Origin: Klebsormidium nitens
Lineage: Eukaryota > Streptophyta > Klebsormidiophyceae > Klebsormidiales > Klebsormidiaceae
Direction of reading: 5' to 3'
Length of the DNA: 64,000 nt
Assembly (NCBI GenBank): GCA_000708835.1
Contig: DF237437.1
Span: forward strand, 2,628 to 66,627
A program made the position numbers and the translations under genes. The notes under the pieces are model-generated. The model saw only the letters and a program-made list of their open reading frames with translations, searched no databases and was not told the origin of the DNA. Below are positions 1 to 11,480 of this stretch, piece after piece (positions within the stretch are counted from its first letter, which is position 1; each line of letters begins with the position of its first letter).

Positions 1-401
1 ATCGGAATGGTTCAGAATGTCGACATGATGATTACCGCACTGAGTCCGATTTTGCACAGGGCGCTGGTCCGAATCGGATTGCAATGCTGCCACTTCAACC
101 ATCGAGTCGAGACTCAGACTGAGTCTCGATGATGTGGATTGTCGACAGACTCTTAGGTAGTCCTGAGTCGTCTGTTGCTTTGAGAACCGAAGGTGTAACT
201 GTTGAAGTTTGTCCGCAACATTAGCGCACAATTTCCAAGACAAGCACTTCTTCAGGCGCAGATAAGAAACTTCAGATTCCACAGTTGTTAGCGCATTCCC
301 AATCCATCTCCTACCAACCTTGACTTTTGATTTTCTGCCCTTAACAATTCGCAGCACGTCACGCCACCCTTGCTGCTCAATCTGTAAAAGCTGCTGACAA
401 A
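1..401. promoter_or_regulatory. Upstream region of the dirigent-like gene
   Basis: No gene is seen here. The stretch probably holds the promoter and 5' UTR of the gene starting at 402. A near-perfect hairpin lies at 107-129. No clear TATA element could be assigned. Confidence 0.4.
107..129. repeat. 23-bp inverted repeat (11-bp arms, 1-base centre)
   Basis: The arm TCGAGACTCAG is followed by one A and then by its exact reverse complement. It lies about 270 bp upstream of the dirigent-like start codon. It could be a cruciform or a dimeric-factor site; the role is unknown. Confidence 0.8.
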
Positions 402-2481
402 ATGGCTCCCTCCCCTCTTGCTGTCCTGGCCGCTTTGGCGCTCCTGGTCATCGCCACCCCCTGCACAGCGCACTCTGAGAACGGAACCTTCTGGTGAGTC
501 CACTCGAATCTGCTCCTACCTGCTTTCACCAGCTTCTGCTGAGGAGTTGGAAGGAGAATTGGGATGCTTTGTGGAATTCTTTGTTTGAGCTGCTTTGCAG
601 ATGTCTTGGCTGGACTGAGCTCACTTACTGACTGGGAGTCCTGGTGCCAGCGCTGAGTAGTGGCGCAGTTGGATGTGTGTGTATGTTGGTGGCTGGCATG
701 ATCGCTGTCTGAGATTATCATCAGGTCTGTCCAGGTGGTACTTATCCTCCATGCTAAGTAGTGTGCACCACCCCTTTTTTGGCATCCCCGGCCCTTTGTA
801 TGTTCAGGTTTTAGACTCCACAACACCAGGCTTGCTGGCGCTCTACTCACAGTTTGGAATTTATCCAATTCAGGTTGTGCAACTTTGGCTTTTAGCTTCT
901 CTCTGTCGGTCTTGGACTTGTCAGTGCAGACTATCATGCCAATTTTTACCATCTGTAAGGGTACCGCATTGTCAATTAGCAGTGGGAATCTCAAAAGGGG
1001 GGAGGGGAGGGGGAGGGGCTGAGTTTGAGGTGGGAGGAGTGGTGGGGAGGGGGGGCGCCGCTATTGGCCAGTGCGCAACAATGGCTCTGGTTTGGGTGAG
1101 AACCATGGCGAAATTCCCCTTGTTTCGACACGATCTGCCACTTTTGGCTATCACCACCTGCTATCTAATCACATTGTTGCAGCCCAAAAGGACCCGATCA
1201 ACCAACCTTCCCCAGGCCCCCTCTCAAAGGCCCAGTATCCACCCGTTCTGACCCTTTTCCTTACCCTCTTCTTTGCACGGTGGTCGAACACCCAATTTCT
1301 TGTCCACTTTGTCCCCTCCCCGCCTGCGATGCTGACGGAGTGCAGCTGCTGGCACACGTCGCATCTGCAATCTTATCTCACATCAGCAAGGACCCAACCA
1401 CCCCCTCCTTACCAAAGCCCCCTGTTTGGGATGATCTTTCATCCACCGGTTCTGAACCTCCCCCTGCCTCTTCTTTGCAGGCTCGTTGCTGAGAACACCC
1501 AATCCCCTGGGGCCCGCAGCGCCGACTACCTCACCCTTCCCGCTGTTGCCAACGCCACGCGCATTGGCGACTACACTGCCTTCTCCCAGAACGTCTACGC
1601 TATCAACAAGACACTGGGTGACTTCACGCCCAGGTCCCGCGAGTTCTATGGCCACCTCACCGGGGTTAGCACCGTGGTTAACGGCCCGACCGCCAACACG
1701 ACCACCCTGTTCCAAGCCCAACTGACTATTGTCTTCCGGGAAGGGCACTACGCTGGGAGCACCATTGTTCTCTCGGGTAAGCTTTTGGCAGATGAGACTG
1801 GTCCCTGATCAAGGGAGTTTGTCTCTCAATGGAAACGTGTCCACTTTCTTTGAAGGCAGTCTGAGCCTTGCTGTTCATTTTCCCAGGCTGAAGGCCTGAT
1901 TTTGACTCGTCCTTCAAACAATTTTGTTCGTTGTGGATGACAGGTGCATGAGACGCTGCCAGGGCCTTTTCCATAAAAGCTATCAAGTGCATGTGATTGG
2001 AGCAGGCTGAAGACATCTGAACTCTGTTGGAAATGCATGCTGAACACAAGGGTCGTTGGCAAGTGACCGAACACCAGAGGGCCCCATTGCAAGAGTCCAA
2101 TAATGTATCTGGAGGTTGCCTGTCTTGCAAACTCACATCCTGCACTAGTGCTTGCCTTGTGAATGGCACCATTGGTCTACGTTTCACCATATACGGTAGC
2201 TCGTATGGTGAGCAGTCGATTGGTACCCGACCTGCCTCCTTTCGGAAGTTTTTCAGAATACACTCTACCCAGCTCTTCCTGGTTTCATAACGGTTACCTT
2301 CCATGCGCCTGCAGGTGTTTACTACACGTCTGACCTGACCCGGCGGTACTCCATCATTGGCGGATCGGACGATTTTAAGTACGTCCGGGGGGAAGCCACC
2401 GTGAACTCGACCGTGATCAACGGGCTCCCTGGGGCTGGGAATGAGTACTACCTCTACGTCAACTATGACGTCAAGCACTAA
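402..2481 (+). CDS. Secreted dirigent / allene-oxide-cyclase-barrel protein
   Basis: Three exons (402-493, 1481-1776, 2315-2481) give 184 residues, the usual size of a dirigent protein. Residues 1 to about 24 form a signal peptide (hydrophobic run ALALLVIATPCTA), so the product should enter the secretory pathway. The barrel region shows family landmarks: GDYTAF near the first strands, YAGSTIVLSG in the middle, and SIIGGSDDFKYVRGEA, which matches the conserved G-G-x-x-x-F-x-x-x-R-G turn of dirigent proteins. Family members guide stereospecific phenoxy-radical coupling or belong to the related AOC fold. Substrate cannot be read from sequence, and an AOC-like role is the alternative. All junctions are GT-AG and keep phase. 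Intron 1 (987 bp) carries a degenerate copy of the exon 2 acceptor region. Several N-x-T/S sites (NAT, NKT, NTT, NST) fit a glycosylated secreted protein. Confidence 0.78.
1238..1300 (+). repeat. Degenerate copy of the exon 2 acceptor edge inside intron 1
   Basis: This stretch resembles 1440-1505 (CCGTTCTGA, a pyrimidine tract, CTCTTCTTTGCA, then GAACACCCAAT). It lies 202 bp upstream of the true site. The acceptor AG reads AC here (1277-1278), so this copy cannot act as a normal 3' splice site. Confidence 0.75.
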
Positions 2482-3985
2482 GTGGAGTCAGAAGTCGAAG
2501 AGGAGCTTGAGCGAAGTTCCTGCGTTGGTGACAGAGTACTTTTTGCAGGTGTTGGGTTAGCGCACGCAGTCAAAATCGGAAAGCTACTGAGAGATTAGCC
2601 GTCCCTAATGGTTTTTGAGACATCTTTCATTGGGGTGTGAGATGATTTGATCTGTGAGTTGGTAAAAATGACACCTGATTAGGTTCGTGGTTATGCTTCG
2701 AATTGCCAAAGACAGAGACGTTACTGTACTGAGCAACTGTCCCTCTCAAATGACACATTGAAAGTCTTATCATCCACAAATCGAGGACTTTTACTCGAAA
2801 GTTGAGCGACCTTGCAAGCACAGGAACTTCACAAACCGCGTCTTCTGGTATGCGTTGGAAGTAACATGCATCACGGCAAAAAAATAAAGAAGCTGCATGG
2901 AACAAATGGATTCTTGTGCCTCCAGCGTGTACAATGTCTGGAGATCAGCCTCAATAGCACTGAGATTGATGTGCGCGCCACAATGATGACTGGCGCTTAT
3001 TTTTCTCAGCTGGGGCCTTGCCACGCGGCACTCCTAGGTATATCATGAAATGAATCGGGTTCTGGATCATGCAGTGATCATGAACATGGCATGAGGGTGA
3101 CCATCAAGTTTGATTTGAAATTGCGTAGTTGACGTCAAACTTAAAAGTTGGCTTAGTGGTCAAGTACACAATCGATCGTACAGGACTGTGAATTGTGAAT
3201 GCATACAGTTCGACGCAGTAATGAAACATGTGTGACAGACGAAATTGTCTTGCGAGCAGACATGACAGCCTCGATCAGCGCATGATCTCAAACTTATCGA
3301 CCATATCTAAGGCCGCCAAATGTTCTCAATGCATGCCAGCGCCTAACATTAGTAGAGAAGACTTCGAGCCTGCTGAACGGAGACTTCTCATGGAATGGGA
3401 GCCTGATATTGCAAGAGCGTGACAGTCCTTCAATATACTGCACAGCATTGCATTCTGGCCTTGCATTCTGGCCGGTGGAACCGTTTGATGTAGCTCTGCA
3501 GTGCACATGACTGGAAGTTACAACGGTAGTCGGAAGTAAGCCTGTGCGCACTGCAGCGGCGTGTGCTCCAAGAGCATCATTCATTGCAGTTCAGTCAAGC
3601 TATGAATCATTGAGGATTCTTCGAACCTCGCCGAACCCTGTGCAATCCATGTACGATGCTCCATGTAAGCGCCTACCTACAGCTCATTGTGGATAAGGGG
3701 CGTTCTGAAAGCTGATGACATCTTCTTCATGGATTCCCGCATTCAATTGTTAAGACCTTGCATAATCGACCTCGTTGACCTAGCAAGTCCGATCGATCTG
3801 GCAACCTCAACTTCAAGATCCTTGATTTCGGGCATGACAGCCCCGCCGCGTGTCCGCAACCTTCATTTAGCAATGGCAATGATCCAACGTGCCTTTACGT
3901 CTCCGTGCGTGCCACTACTGACACTACCTGACTTTGAACAGAAGCATCAACATGAATCTCTACCTGTATCGGTCCTGTAAGTCTA
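2482..3985. other. Intergenic region, no gene seen
   Basis: This lies between the 3' ends of a plus-strand and a minus-strand gene (convergent). Open frames are short and unlike known proteins. The only structure noted is a perfect 13-bp tandem duplication (TTGCATTCTGGCC twice) at 3448-3473. Confidence 0.6.
3448..3473. repeat. 13-bp perfect tandem duplication
   Basis: The unit TTGCATTCTGGCC occurs twice in direct succession. It is probably replication slippage in intergenic DNA. Confidence 0.85.
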
Positions 3986-5161
3986 TCAAGAGGCATAAAT
4001 GGGTGGGGGTGGCATCGGCACCGCAATACTCCTGGGGCAGGACACCCTTCGTCGTTTCCAGATTGGGGGAGAATCTTTTGGGGGGTCAAACACCCCCTCC
4101 GCCGGCGACCGCAGGCCTATGTTCAGCTGCGACAGACCCGGAAGCAACCCCTCTGCCGACCCCGAGCTTTGCCGCCTCACGCCCTCCCCCGACTTCCTCC
4201 GCATTTTGGGCAGCCCGTGACTGTGCGCGCTCAAAATCAGAACCGGGGTATCCACCCCATCGTTCAACCGCTTCAGATACTTCCCCCCGGGGCTTTGGAT
4301 CGCCACTGGAGACGCCACCCGCTTCAGCGTCCCGGGGCGCTTGATCCTCCCCAGTTCACCCCCCGCAACCGGCTCACTTTTCTGCCCCCCCTGCGCAAAG
4401 CTGGACAGATTTACCGTGCTCTTGCACCGCTGCAGGGGGGCAGCTCCGCCCCTGGGCTTCTCTTCCAAAACACCAAAGACCTCTCGCCGCGCACCCCCCC
4501 CAGGCGCCGCCTTCCGCGGCTGCATTACTAGCCCCCCAGCGAAGGACAGGGGTTCCCGGTTTTCGTCGGGGCTGCCGTTTTTGGAGGGGGGATAGACAAA
4601 GGGCAAGACTGTGGGGATCTTGCTGATCGGCTCTACTGGGCACGACTGGAATGCCTTCATCACTGGCCGGCCCGGGAAAACTAGTTTCCGACGCACAATC
4701 GTCTCTTTGGGCGCCATGCTCGAGGAAGCAGTTTCCCAGTCACCCCCCCCGCCTTGTTCAACATCGAGAAACTTCTGAGGGCACTGGCCCTGCTCAACCC
4801 CCACCGCCTTCTTGCTGTAGTATCTGCCGTCAACGTCGCATTCTGCGATCTCCTTGCCCCCCCGTTTTGGAGACGCCACGACTTTCTTCTCCGCCCCAAA
4901 CCAGCTAGCAAACGATCGGGGCCGCGACTTCTTGCTTGTTTCGGAGTTTCTTTTCTTCAAAGCTTTCTCTACAGAACAGCCACCTTGGTGAGAGGCCAAT
5001 GGAACGCTCTCGCAGTTGCACCCAGATGAGCCAGGTGGCGGGTTGTGGTTGGCTGCGGGGGAGGTAGCGTCCCAGCCCCTAGGCAGGAGGGCTTGGAAGG
5101 GGGGGGAGGGTTCAGCCTGGGTGCGGCCAACTCGGACGCGGCCCGGGAAAAACCGTTTCAT
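3986..5161 (-). CDS. Unrecognised basic, proline- and serine-rich protein
   Basis: An uninterrupted ATG-to-TGA frame of 391 codons. I do not recognise a domain. The protein is rich in Lys/Arg, Pro, Gly and Ser. Visible short motifs are KKRNSETSKKSRPRSFASWF near residue 70, RRKLVFPGRPVMKAFQSCPV near 157 and KRRRVSC near the C-terminus, which could be nuclear-localisation signals. There are no membrane segments or signal peptide. The composition is that of a disordered nuclear or cytoskeleton-associated protein. It has no introns, unlike most neighbours, and high local GC, so a chance open frame is not excluded. Length and an orderly ATG favour a real gene, possibly a lineage-specific one. The opposite strand also has open frames here, but they are shorter. 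Confidence 0.5.
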   Translation of the reverse strand: MKRFFPGRVRVGRTQAEPSPPFQALLPRGWDATSPAANHNPPPGSSGCNCESVPLASHQGGCSVEKALKKRNSETSKKSRPRSFASWFGAEKKVVASPKRGGKEIAECDVDGRYYSKKAVGVEQGQCPQKFLDVEQGGGGDWETASSSMAPKETIVRRKLVFPGRPVMKAFQSCPVEPISKIPTVLPFVYPPSKNGSPDENREPLSFAGGLVMQPRKAAPGGGARREVFGVLEEKPRGGAAPLQRCKSTVNLSSFAQGGQKSEPVAGGELGRIKRPGTLKRVASPVAIQSPGGKYLKRLNDGVDTPVLILSAHSHGLPKMRRKSGEGVRRQSSGSAEGLLPGLSQLNIGLRSPAEGVFDPPKDSPPIWKRRRVSCPRSIAVPMPPPPIYAS

Positions 5162-7422
5162 GGTTGAGGGTTGTAATCTGCAGGCCAGGGGGGCGAGGAG
5201 TTTAGTACAGTGCCATCAGTTGCATGATCGCAATTGCTGCCTGAGGGTTTCCAACACTTCCAGAACAAACGTTTGTTGCAATGCAATCTGATTGAAGCAG
5301 GAACATCAAAGTGCTTCTCATCCCCAGGACTTTTGAAACAGGCAAGGACTTGGGTACAACGTCAAAACATGTCTGCCAAAGTGAGATGAAGAAGGTTTCA
5401 GAAGCATATCTTTCCGGACCTCTCTCTTGGGTTAATACAAAACCTTGAATTATGTAAGTGATCAAAGAACTCCTGTGGATCTGTCAGTATTTAACTTGCA
5501 TGTAAGCACTCAGTCAATCAGTCTCTAGAACAAGTTGAACTAATGTAGGCAGGTCAATTTATTCCTAAACAACTTAGAACTAGACTTTAAACTTTAAGCC
5601 AGAGTACTAACATTAATTGTCATGAATGTTGCATCAAGAGCAGCGCTTAGTTTCTCATTTATACTTAACAACCACCAATCCAAGTTGAGGCCTGGATAAT
5701 GACAGAGGCTCGCTCTTCCCCCTGTAGGAAGTACATGCGTACCACCAAAGACTAGAGAATTAACGACGTCCTTGACAGTTATGCGAGCTTTAGAGACAGT
5801 CGCAGCAATTGTAAACAACCTCCTGATTCCCATATGTACTCAAGGTACCGGAGTTGTTCCAGCACCAACAAAGACCAACTAGACTTTCGAAATGAGAATC
5901 AGCCAGCAACAAGAAACTCTCACCTGCTTGTGCTCATGCAGAAGTGCTTAGGTCCAGGAGGAGCTGGCACTAGCACACAGAGCTTCACCACCCAAACCTG
6001 CTGCCTAATCTGGAGAACTGAACTTCAGCTCAAGGGCAGCTCAAAGCATAGCAGATCCAGGCTTTTCAACCCCCGCCTTCCGCCTTGCTCTTTCAGCTCC
6101 TCCGTTCAGAGGTCTGCTAGGAACACAAGCTTTTGAGTTTCAAAAACCTTAATGTCCCAGGGCAATTGCAACCCCCAGGCAAACACCTGATAATGTGGAA
6201 TGCTGCTCCGGAGGAGTCTCTACAGAGCGCCACTCCCCTTCTCCTGTCTCTGCATATGCGCCGCGGCAGCTGCAACTTGCACTTTGCTCAGCTTTTGGTG
6301 ACCCACAGCTGAAAAGGGAACACCCAAAAGCTTTGCAGGATGGTGGACCGCCCCAGTTTCCGAGTGACTTCCCTGCGCAAACTTCGGCCCGGGTCTCAGG
6401 GAGTCTGTCCGTACAACGTGCACCCTGAACGCTGGCGTCATCAACGGGCAGAAAACCCACGGGACGTGACGTGTCGATGTCCACGTGCGAACGTGCAGGC
6501 ATTTGGATCTACCAGTACCGTCAGATGAATGCCTCGCTTGCTTAGGTCCGTCGATAAGTTGGAATACAAGGGAGGCCGGCCGAACGCAGGTTTTGAGTTC
6601 GCCGTTGAAGCTGGCAGCCAATAAGACTGAGAAACCGTCTGCATGATATCTGCGGAAAGTTCAACTTTCATCTTGGCCTCGGAGAGTCGGAGTACGGTAC
6701 ACCAATGATACCATACTGCTCGTTTCAGTGAGGCTTCATGCAGATCATTTGCGTCCAGAATGGGGAGGCCCCTACTGTAGTTGCAGCACCGGCCGCCTCG
6801 TTCGTTAGGGGACAATATATATCATTACGCTCATGCGCGACCGTGGCGGCAGACGTGTCGAGCTCACTGACCCGAACTCACATGCTCTCAACCGCATCCT
6901 TGAGATTGCTTAACTTATGCATGAACCGCTGAGTAATCTGAATCGGGTGTACTGAATGAATGAATTATCGCTGTTCAATGCAGCTCTAGATTCCCTAATT
7001 TGTGCGGAAGCGGATCATATGACTGAGCACTTCCACGCATGCAATTACTATGGATCATATTGAACCATTGCAATGCTCATGTCCTGCATTGTTCGGCGGG
7101 TATGGGGCTGGCACATGATGGCCTGGTGGTACCTTTAAACGGTCGCCGGCAAAACCCGTATAGTGCAATATATGCATGCAATGCATGGACACAATATCTC
7201 AATAGCTTGTCAACCAGATAATCGACAGGCTTGTATTGCACCATGCCTTGCACAAGCTCTACCATGTATCCACATGCAGATTATATAAGATATACGAAAT
7301 TCCATCAAGTAGAAGCGCTTACCCCCTCAAACACATACCAAAATCCGCATACCATCCGATGAAAGGGACACGAAATTGAGAGACAGATTTCGGTTATGTT
7401 CAAGATGCTCAAAGGGTTCCGC
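5162..7422. other. Intergenic region, no gene seen
   Basis: Presumed promoter side of the unrecognised gene at 3986-5161 and downstream side of eL6. Frames up to 133 codons occur at 6149-6621 and 5834-6136 but resemble nothing known and have no splice-linked partner. The part near 7150-7200 is rich in alternating ATGCATGC-type sequence. Confidence 0.55.
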
Positions 7423-10400
7423 TTAGAACACCAGCTCGTGGGGCTTGACACCAGACGTTAGTGAGAAGCGCGCACTAAGGTAGCTCTTCAAGTCGGCCAC
7501 CTTCTCAATGGCGGGTAGCAGGGCCTCGTCCACCTTCTTCTGCGCGTCAATCTTCTCCTGGGACACCTCCTCCTTCTCCTGTGAAGTGAAGTCATACAAG
7601 TCAAAAGCAGGGACAATTGAGGAAAGTCGACACAGTTTCAGGGCGCTCTCAGATGAAGTATAGGCACCAGCGGACGCTTCAAAGCCACCAGATTCCCACT
7701 GAGAACCAGAAGGCAGCAGTCACAGATCAGCGAACGCTGATGAAGAAACAATGGAATCTTTCTCTAACACTGCCCGTGCCGCCACGCCGCTGTCCTATGT
7801 AAATGCCCTTTCTGCTTTTTGTAAGGCCTCAACTACGCGAAGATGTCAAACATCCTGCCCTGCTCAATTCCTCGTTCTAAACTGCAATGTCCCGACAACG
7901 TCCCTCCACAGATGTTGCGTATCAACTCAGATTGTTGCCAATATAAGAAGCTCGATGTCTTTTCCAACTGTAATTGTTGATCAGACGAAGCACAGCTTAA
8001 AAACCATTCAAACGAGCAGCTTTCTTCAAACGAGCAGGAAAGCTGAATATACTCAAGAATCACAATATGAAATGCGGGGGTTTTCATGTGCAGCGCTGAC
8101 CTCCTTGTCTTCCGTGAAGAACTCGCTCTCGCCCTTCTTGGCAGCCTTCTTCGCCTTCTTGAAGAAGTCGTCCGCGATCTTGCCAACGTCCGCCTTGCTG
8201 ACGTCAACCTTGGTCGACGTGGCAATGACGTACGCCTGGTTCACCCGCCGCAGGGGCACGCCGTTCACCTTGAACGGACCTGCAGCAAAAGCGGAAACCA
8301 CTTCATACAAATCAAACCGTTCTGGGCATCTTGAAAGACCTGCAGCACAAGCAGCAAAACCTTCTATCTCGAACAAACGAACCACTTGGGCCCCTTGAAA
8401 GGGGCAAAATGGTCTTGTACTCGTCATGGAAATCAGCATCCTCTCTATGGAGCAGTAGCGGGCCCCCCAGGCAAACAAAGTACCTCGGATATTAATCTCA
8501 AAAAACCAAGGTCTTCTCTGCACTGCTTCTTATATGACACGGAACCTCCTACAGTGCAATCGTCCATCGAACGACTAAAGCTCAACCCTTCTTGACCAAT
8601 TCGCGGTTCTTCTTTGGAGCAGGTCTTGGGAACCCTTCGATTGGAACAACGCTCTTCTGCATCTCTTTCAGAAAGAACAGCACCAAGCTCCTTGTCACCA
8701 ATCACTGAACAACTGTGGTGCAATTCCAACTGGTCAATCCTACTTAAGTCATACCAGTCTTGAGTAACCCATCAAATTCACGCTTACCAGTAACCAGAAG
8801 CAGCCCTGACGTGAGCTGCTTCAGGAACACCACACGCTTGCCCTTGAAGCGACCGGCCAACAGAATCAGGACAGTGCCAGGGGTGATGGAGGCTCTGCAG
8901 ATCAGAATATTGAAATGCTTCAAGTGTTTGCTGAATGGAAAGGATATTGGGTTCGTTGTTGTGTGCTAAGCTCGTTGTAGTCCACTAGAAAGAGCACGGC
9001 GCCTGGAAAACCAAAGTCGCTGGGCTGGCACTGCCTATGATTGCTCAGACCTCTGAGCAGCTTTCAAACAACTCCCTCAGAAAAAGGGACCGCGAAAAGG
9101 AACCGCAGTCCCACAGCCAATCAGCGAACCTGTCAACAAGCCCCCACAAACCCCGTGCGACGGCCTTAGCCAACGTTTGCTCACAACATTTGGAGCCTCC
9201 CCATGTAGGCCTTGGTCCTTGCACTGGCGAACGTGCCAGAATGGCCATCGAACCTGGTCTATGCTCGAGGGGGGGGGGGGATCAGAACAAAATCTTCTTT
9301 GTGCCCGCACCTAAGCTTGGTCTGCTTCTTGATGATCCGCGAGGCCAGCGGCTTCTTCACGTCCTCTGCCGGGTAGAACCGGGGCTCCTTCTTGGCAGCC
9401 TCGGCCTTCTTCACCGTCTTCTCGTGCGTTGGGAACTTGCCGCCGTGCTTCTTCTTGATGGCCCACAGACCCCTCCGGTGGTAGGACGCCGACCGCGAGT
9501 CCTTGCTGATGCCGCCAGCCAGCAGGCGCGGCTTGGGAGCCGACTTGGCTGCCTTGGCCTGGGGGAAAGGATACTCAGCTTGAGATCACGTCATGAGTAT
9601 ATTTGTGAGTCTGGAACTAATAACTGTGAATGACCAAAAAACTGCGCACCCTCTTTGGTCAACAGCTGGAGAGGCCGGAGCATAAAGACCGACTTGCACT
9701 ACACCCACAGCTTGAAAGTGGTGAAACATACTTGTCTGATTCAGGCTTCCTTGAAACTGAACGGAACAATCTGCCCACTGCTAAGAAAGAGAATGTCTTC
9801 AAAGGATCCAAAGCAAAGAAACCTTTCGAGAGGGCATTCTTCAATTTGCAGCGGGCTGACTGAATCTAGTCACGAAACTGCACACTCCCGCTTGCCAACA
9901 GTTTGAGAGGGGCGCAAGAGGACTGCGTGACGAATATCTATGGCAAAAAGGAGTCTCTAATAGCAGCCATACGGTAGTTGTTGCTGCTAAACAGCCGGAA
10001 ACCACACATGATTCCTCAATCCTTGGGTCTGCCCCCGTTTCCATTCCTCAAACACTGTCCATCTTGATCAGCCTGAGTAACTGCCCTAATTGGATGCCTT
10101 CCGCCAGCGACTCCCACATCATTCAAATCTCATGGGCATCGAGATGGCTCCAACCGTTCATTGTGCTGTGGATGAGCCTCCGTTTAAAGACACCTCTAGG
10201 CCTTCTGTCAATCCGCTTTCCAAGTGCTAGAACCTGTCCCATCCGAATCAAAAAGACCACACTTGAGGTGCAATAGCCAGTGCCTGCAATCGGCTGACGG
10301 CATCCCTTGCTGCGACTATAAACCCTGGCGCACTGGATAAACTGACAACTACAAAGCGGTGCAAGACACATCAAGAGCGCCCTGGAATTTGAAGTACCAT

Positions 10401-11092
10401 ATTGGACGGATGCATGTCCGTATGCTCTGGCAGGTCCCCGAATCAAGGCCGCTTGAACCAGCTGCTCAAACTTTCAGAAGGACTTAGGCCAACAACCAGC
10501 CAATTGGTGCTCGACACTACTGCACTGCCCCAAAACAGGCTGCTCTTGTAGAAGCACGCCCCCCCTTGGGGGCTGCCAGTGTCCATCGAAAGCGAAATGT
10601 GGATCTCTCCCTGGCCAACAGAACGGACCGACAAAGATTTCTCCTTGCTATAACCTTCCAACCGGAGGCCTTGAAATCATCGTTCATGATCACGAAACCA
10701 TTACCACTGTTTCCAGAACAAGCTGACCCAAGTTTGGAAAGACGACAGTTCCCTCAACTTAGAAAACCTTCCCGCAATCCACCATTACCACACAGCCGCG
10801 GGCTCAACTAGGCCCCAGCAGAATACCCAAGCCTTGCTCCTGCTTCACCGTACGGCCATGGTAACGGCTTCCATATCAGTACGTATTCAGAATCCCTGCA
10901 ACTGCCCTCGCAACAATCTCCCTGCTAAACCAACGGTAGAACAATCACCGCCACACCCCTTCTTCGGACTGCCTGGCTCCTCACCTTAGGCTTTGCTGCT
11001 GCGACAGCCTTGGACGCCTCCGCCTTGGGGGCAGCCTTGGCCGGGGCAGCCTTGGCCGGGGCGGCCTTGGCGGCTTCCTTCTTGGGGGCCAT
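7423..11092 (-). CDS. RPL6: 60S ribosomal protein L6 (eL6)
   Basis: Five exons on the minus strand (11092-10985, 9558-9311, 8894-8788, 8279-8101, 7578-7423) give 265 residues, within the family range (about 230-290). The N-terminus is an Ala/Lys/Pro-rich tail with repeated AKAAP units (exon 1). The core carries [15 protein letters not shown], then [15 protein letters not shown] and [12 protein letters not shown], the KOW-like hallmark of eL6, followed by [20 protein letters not shown]. The C-terminus ends KPHELVF, the conserved eL6 tail. The product is a large-subunit protein of cytosolic ribosomes. The start is the only ATG that opens the Ala/Lys tail. All junctions are GT-AG and phase closes exactly. 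The exon 4 donor is GTCAGC, a weaker site. Intron 1 is long (1426 bp). Upstream lies the divergent ACC-synthase-like gene. Confidence 0.95.
8327..8350 (-). repeat. Decoy copy of the eL6 exon 4 acceptor
   Basis: Sixty bp upstream of the true exon 4 acceptor in the transcript, the motif GCTGCAGGTC with TTCAAG following is repeated. It retains an intact AG, so it is a potential decoy 3' splice site. The flanking CATACAARTCAAA motif also recurs in intron 4 near 7590. Confidence 0.6.
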
Positions 11093-11373
11093 GCTTTCCA
11101 CCTCCTTGGTGCAGCCCTAGAGACGAGCGCTAGCCGTGCTGCGCGCTTCTCAAGCAGGCTAGAAAGAGGACGAGGTGCTCGCGTTTCAGGCAGCAAGAAG
11201 GAGACTCCTCTGCAGCGACCGCTGCCCAGAGTGCTTTCTTCGGTGAAAGCAAGTGCTGAAGCAATGTGTTGCTGCAGAGGATGCCAATGTAGAGGTTTGA
11301 CACTAAAGCAAGTTCCTTCGGACTATTTTGGTTACATCACGAAATAGTGTCAGTACCTTCTGGAGGAAGATGG

Positions 11374-11382
11374 AACCCTAAA
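11374..11382 (-). promoter_or_regulatory. Telo-box-like element upstream of eL6
   Basis: AACCCTAAA lies about 280 bp upstream of the eL6 ATG. Telo-boxes (AAACCCTA) are common in plant ribosomal-protein promoters. The match is to the core, not the full consensus, so this is tentative. Confidence 0.3.
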
Positions 11383-11452
11383 CTTTCCTCTGGAGCGCCT
11401 CCGGCTCCAGCGCTACGTATGTTCAGCTCCCCATGCATGGCATTGTGTTTCG

Positions 11453-11480
11453 AAAAGTGAGCTCGATCGAGCTCACTTTT
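11453..11480. repeat. Perfect 28-bp palindrome
   Basis: A 14-base half (AAAAGTGAGCTCGA) is followed directly by its reverse complement with no loop. It lies between two divergent genes, 361 bp from the eL6 ATG and 678 bp from the ACS-like ATG. Confidence 0.9.

Noticed and set aside
1071-1808. 245-codon plus-strand open frame
   Set aside because: It is exon 2 of the dirigent-like gene read through from intron 1. The pyrimidine-rich intron plus acceptor at 1480 and continuity with the signal-peptide exon explain it better.
3934-5291. Several plus-strand frames overlapping the orphan gene
   Set aside because: They are shorter than the 391-codon minus-strand frame and are proline-rich shadows of its GC-rich codons.
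6149-6815. Minus-strand frames of 117-133 codons
   Set aside because: No similarity, no coherent splice partners, overlapping frames on both strands. Treated as chance.
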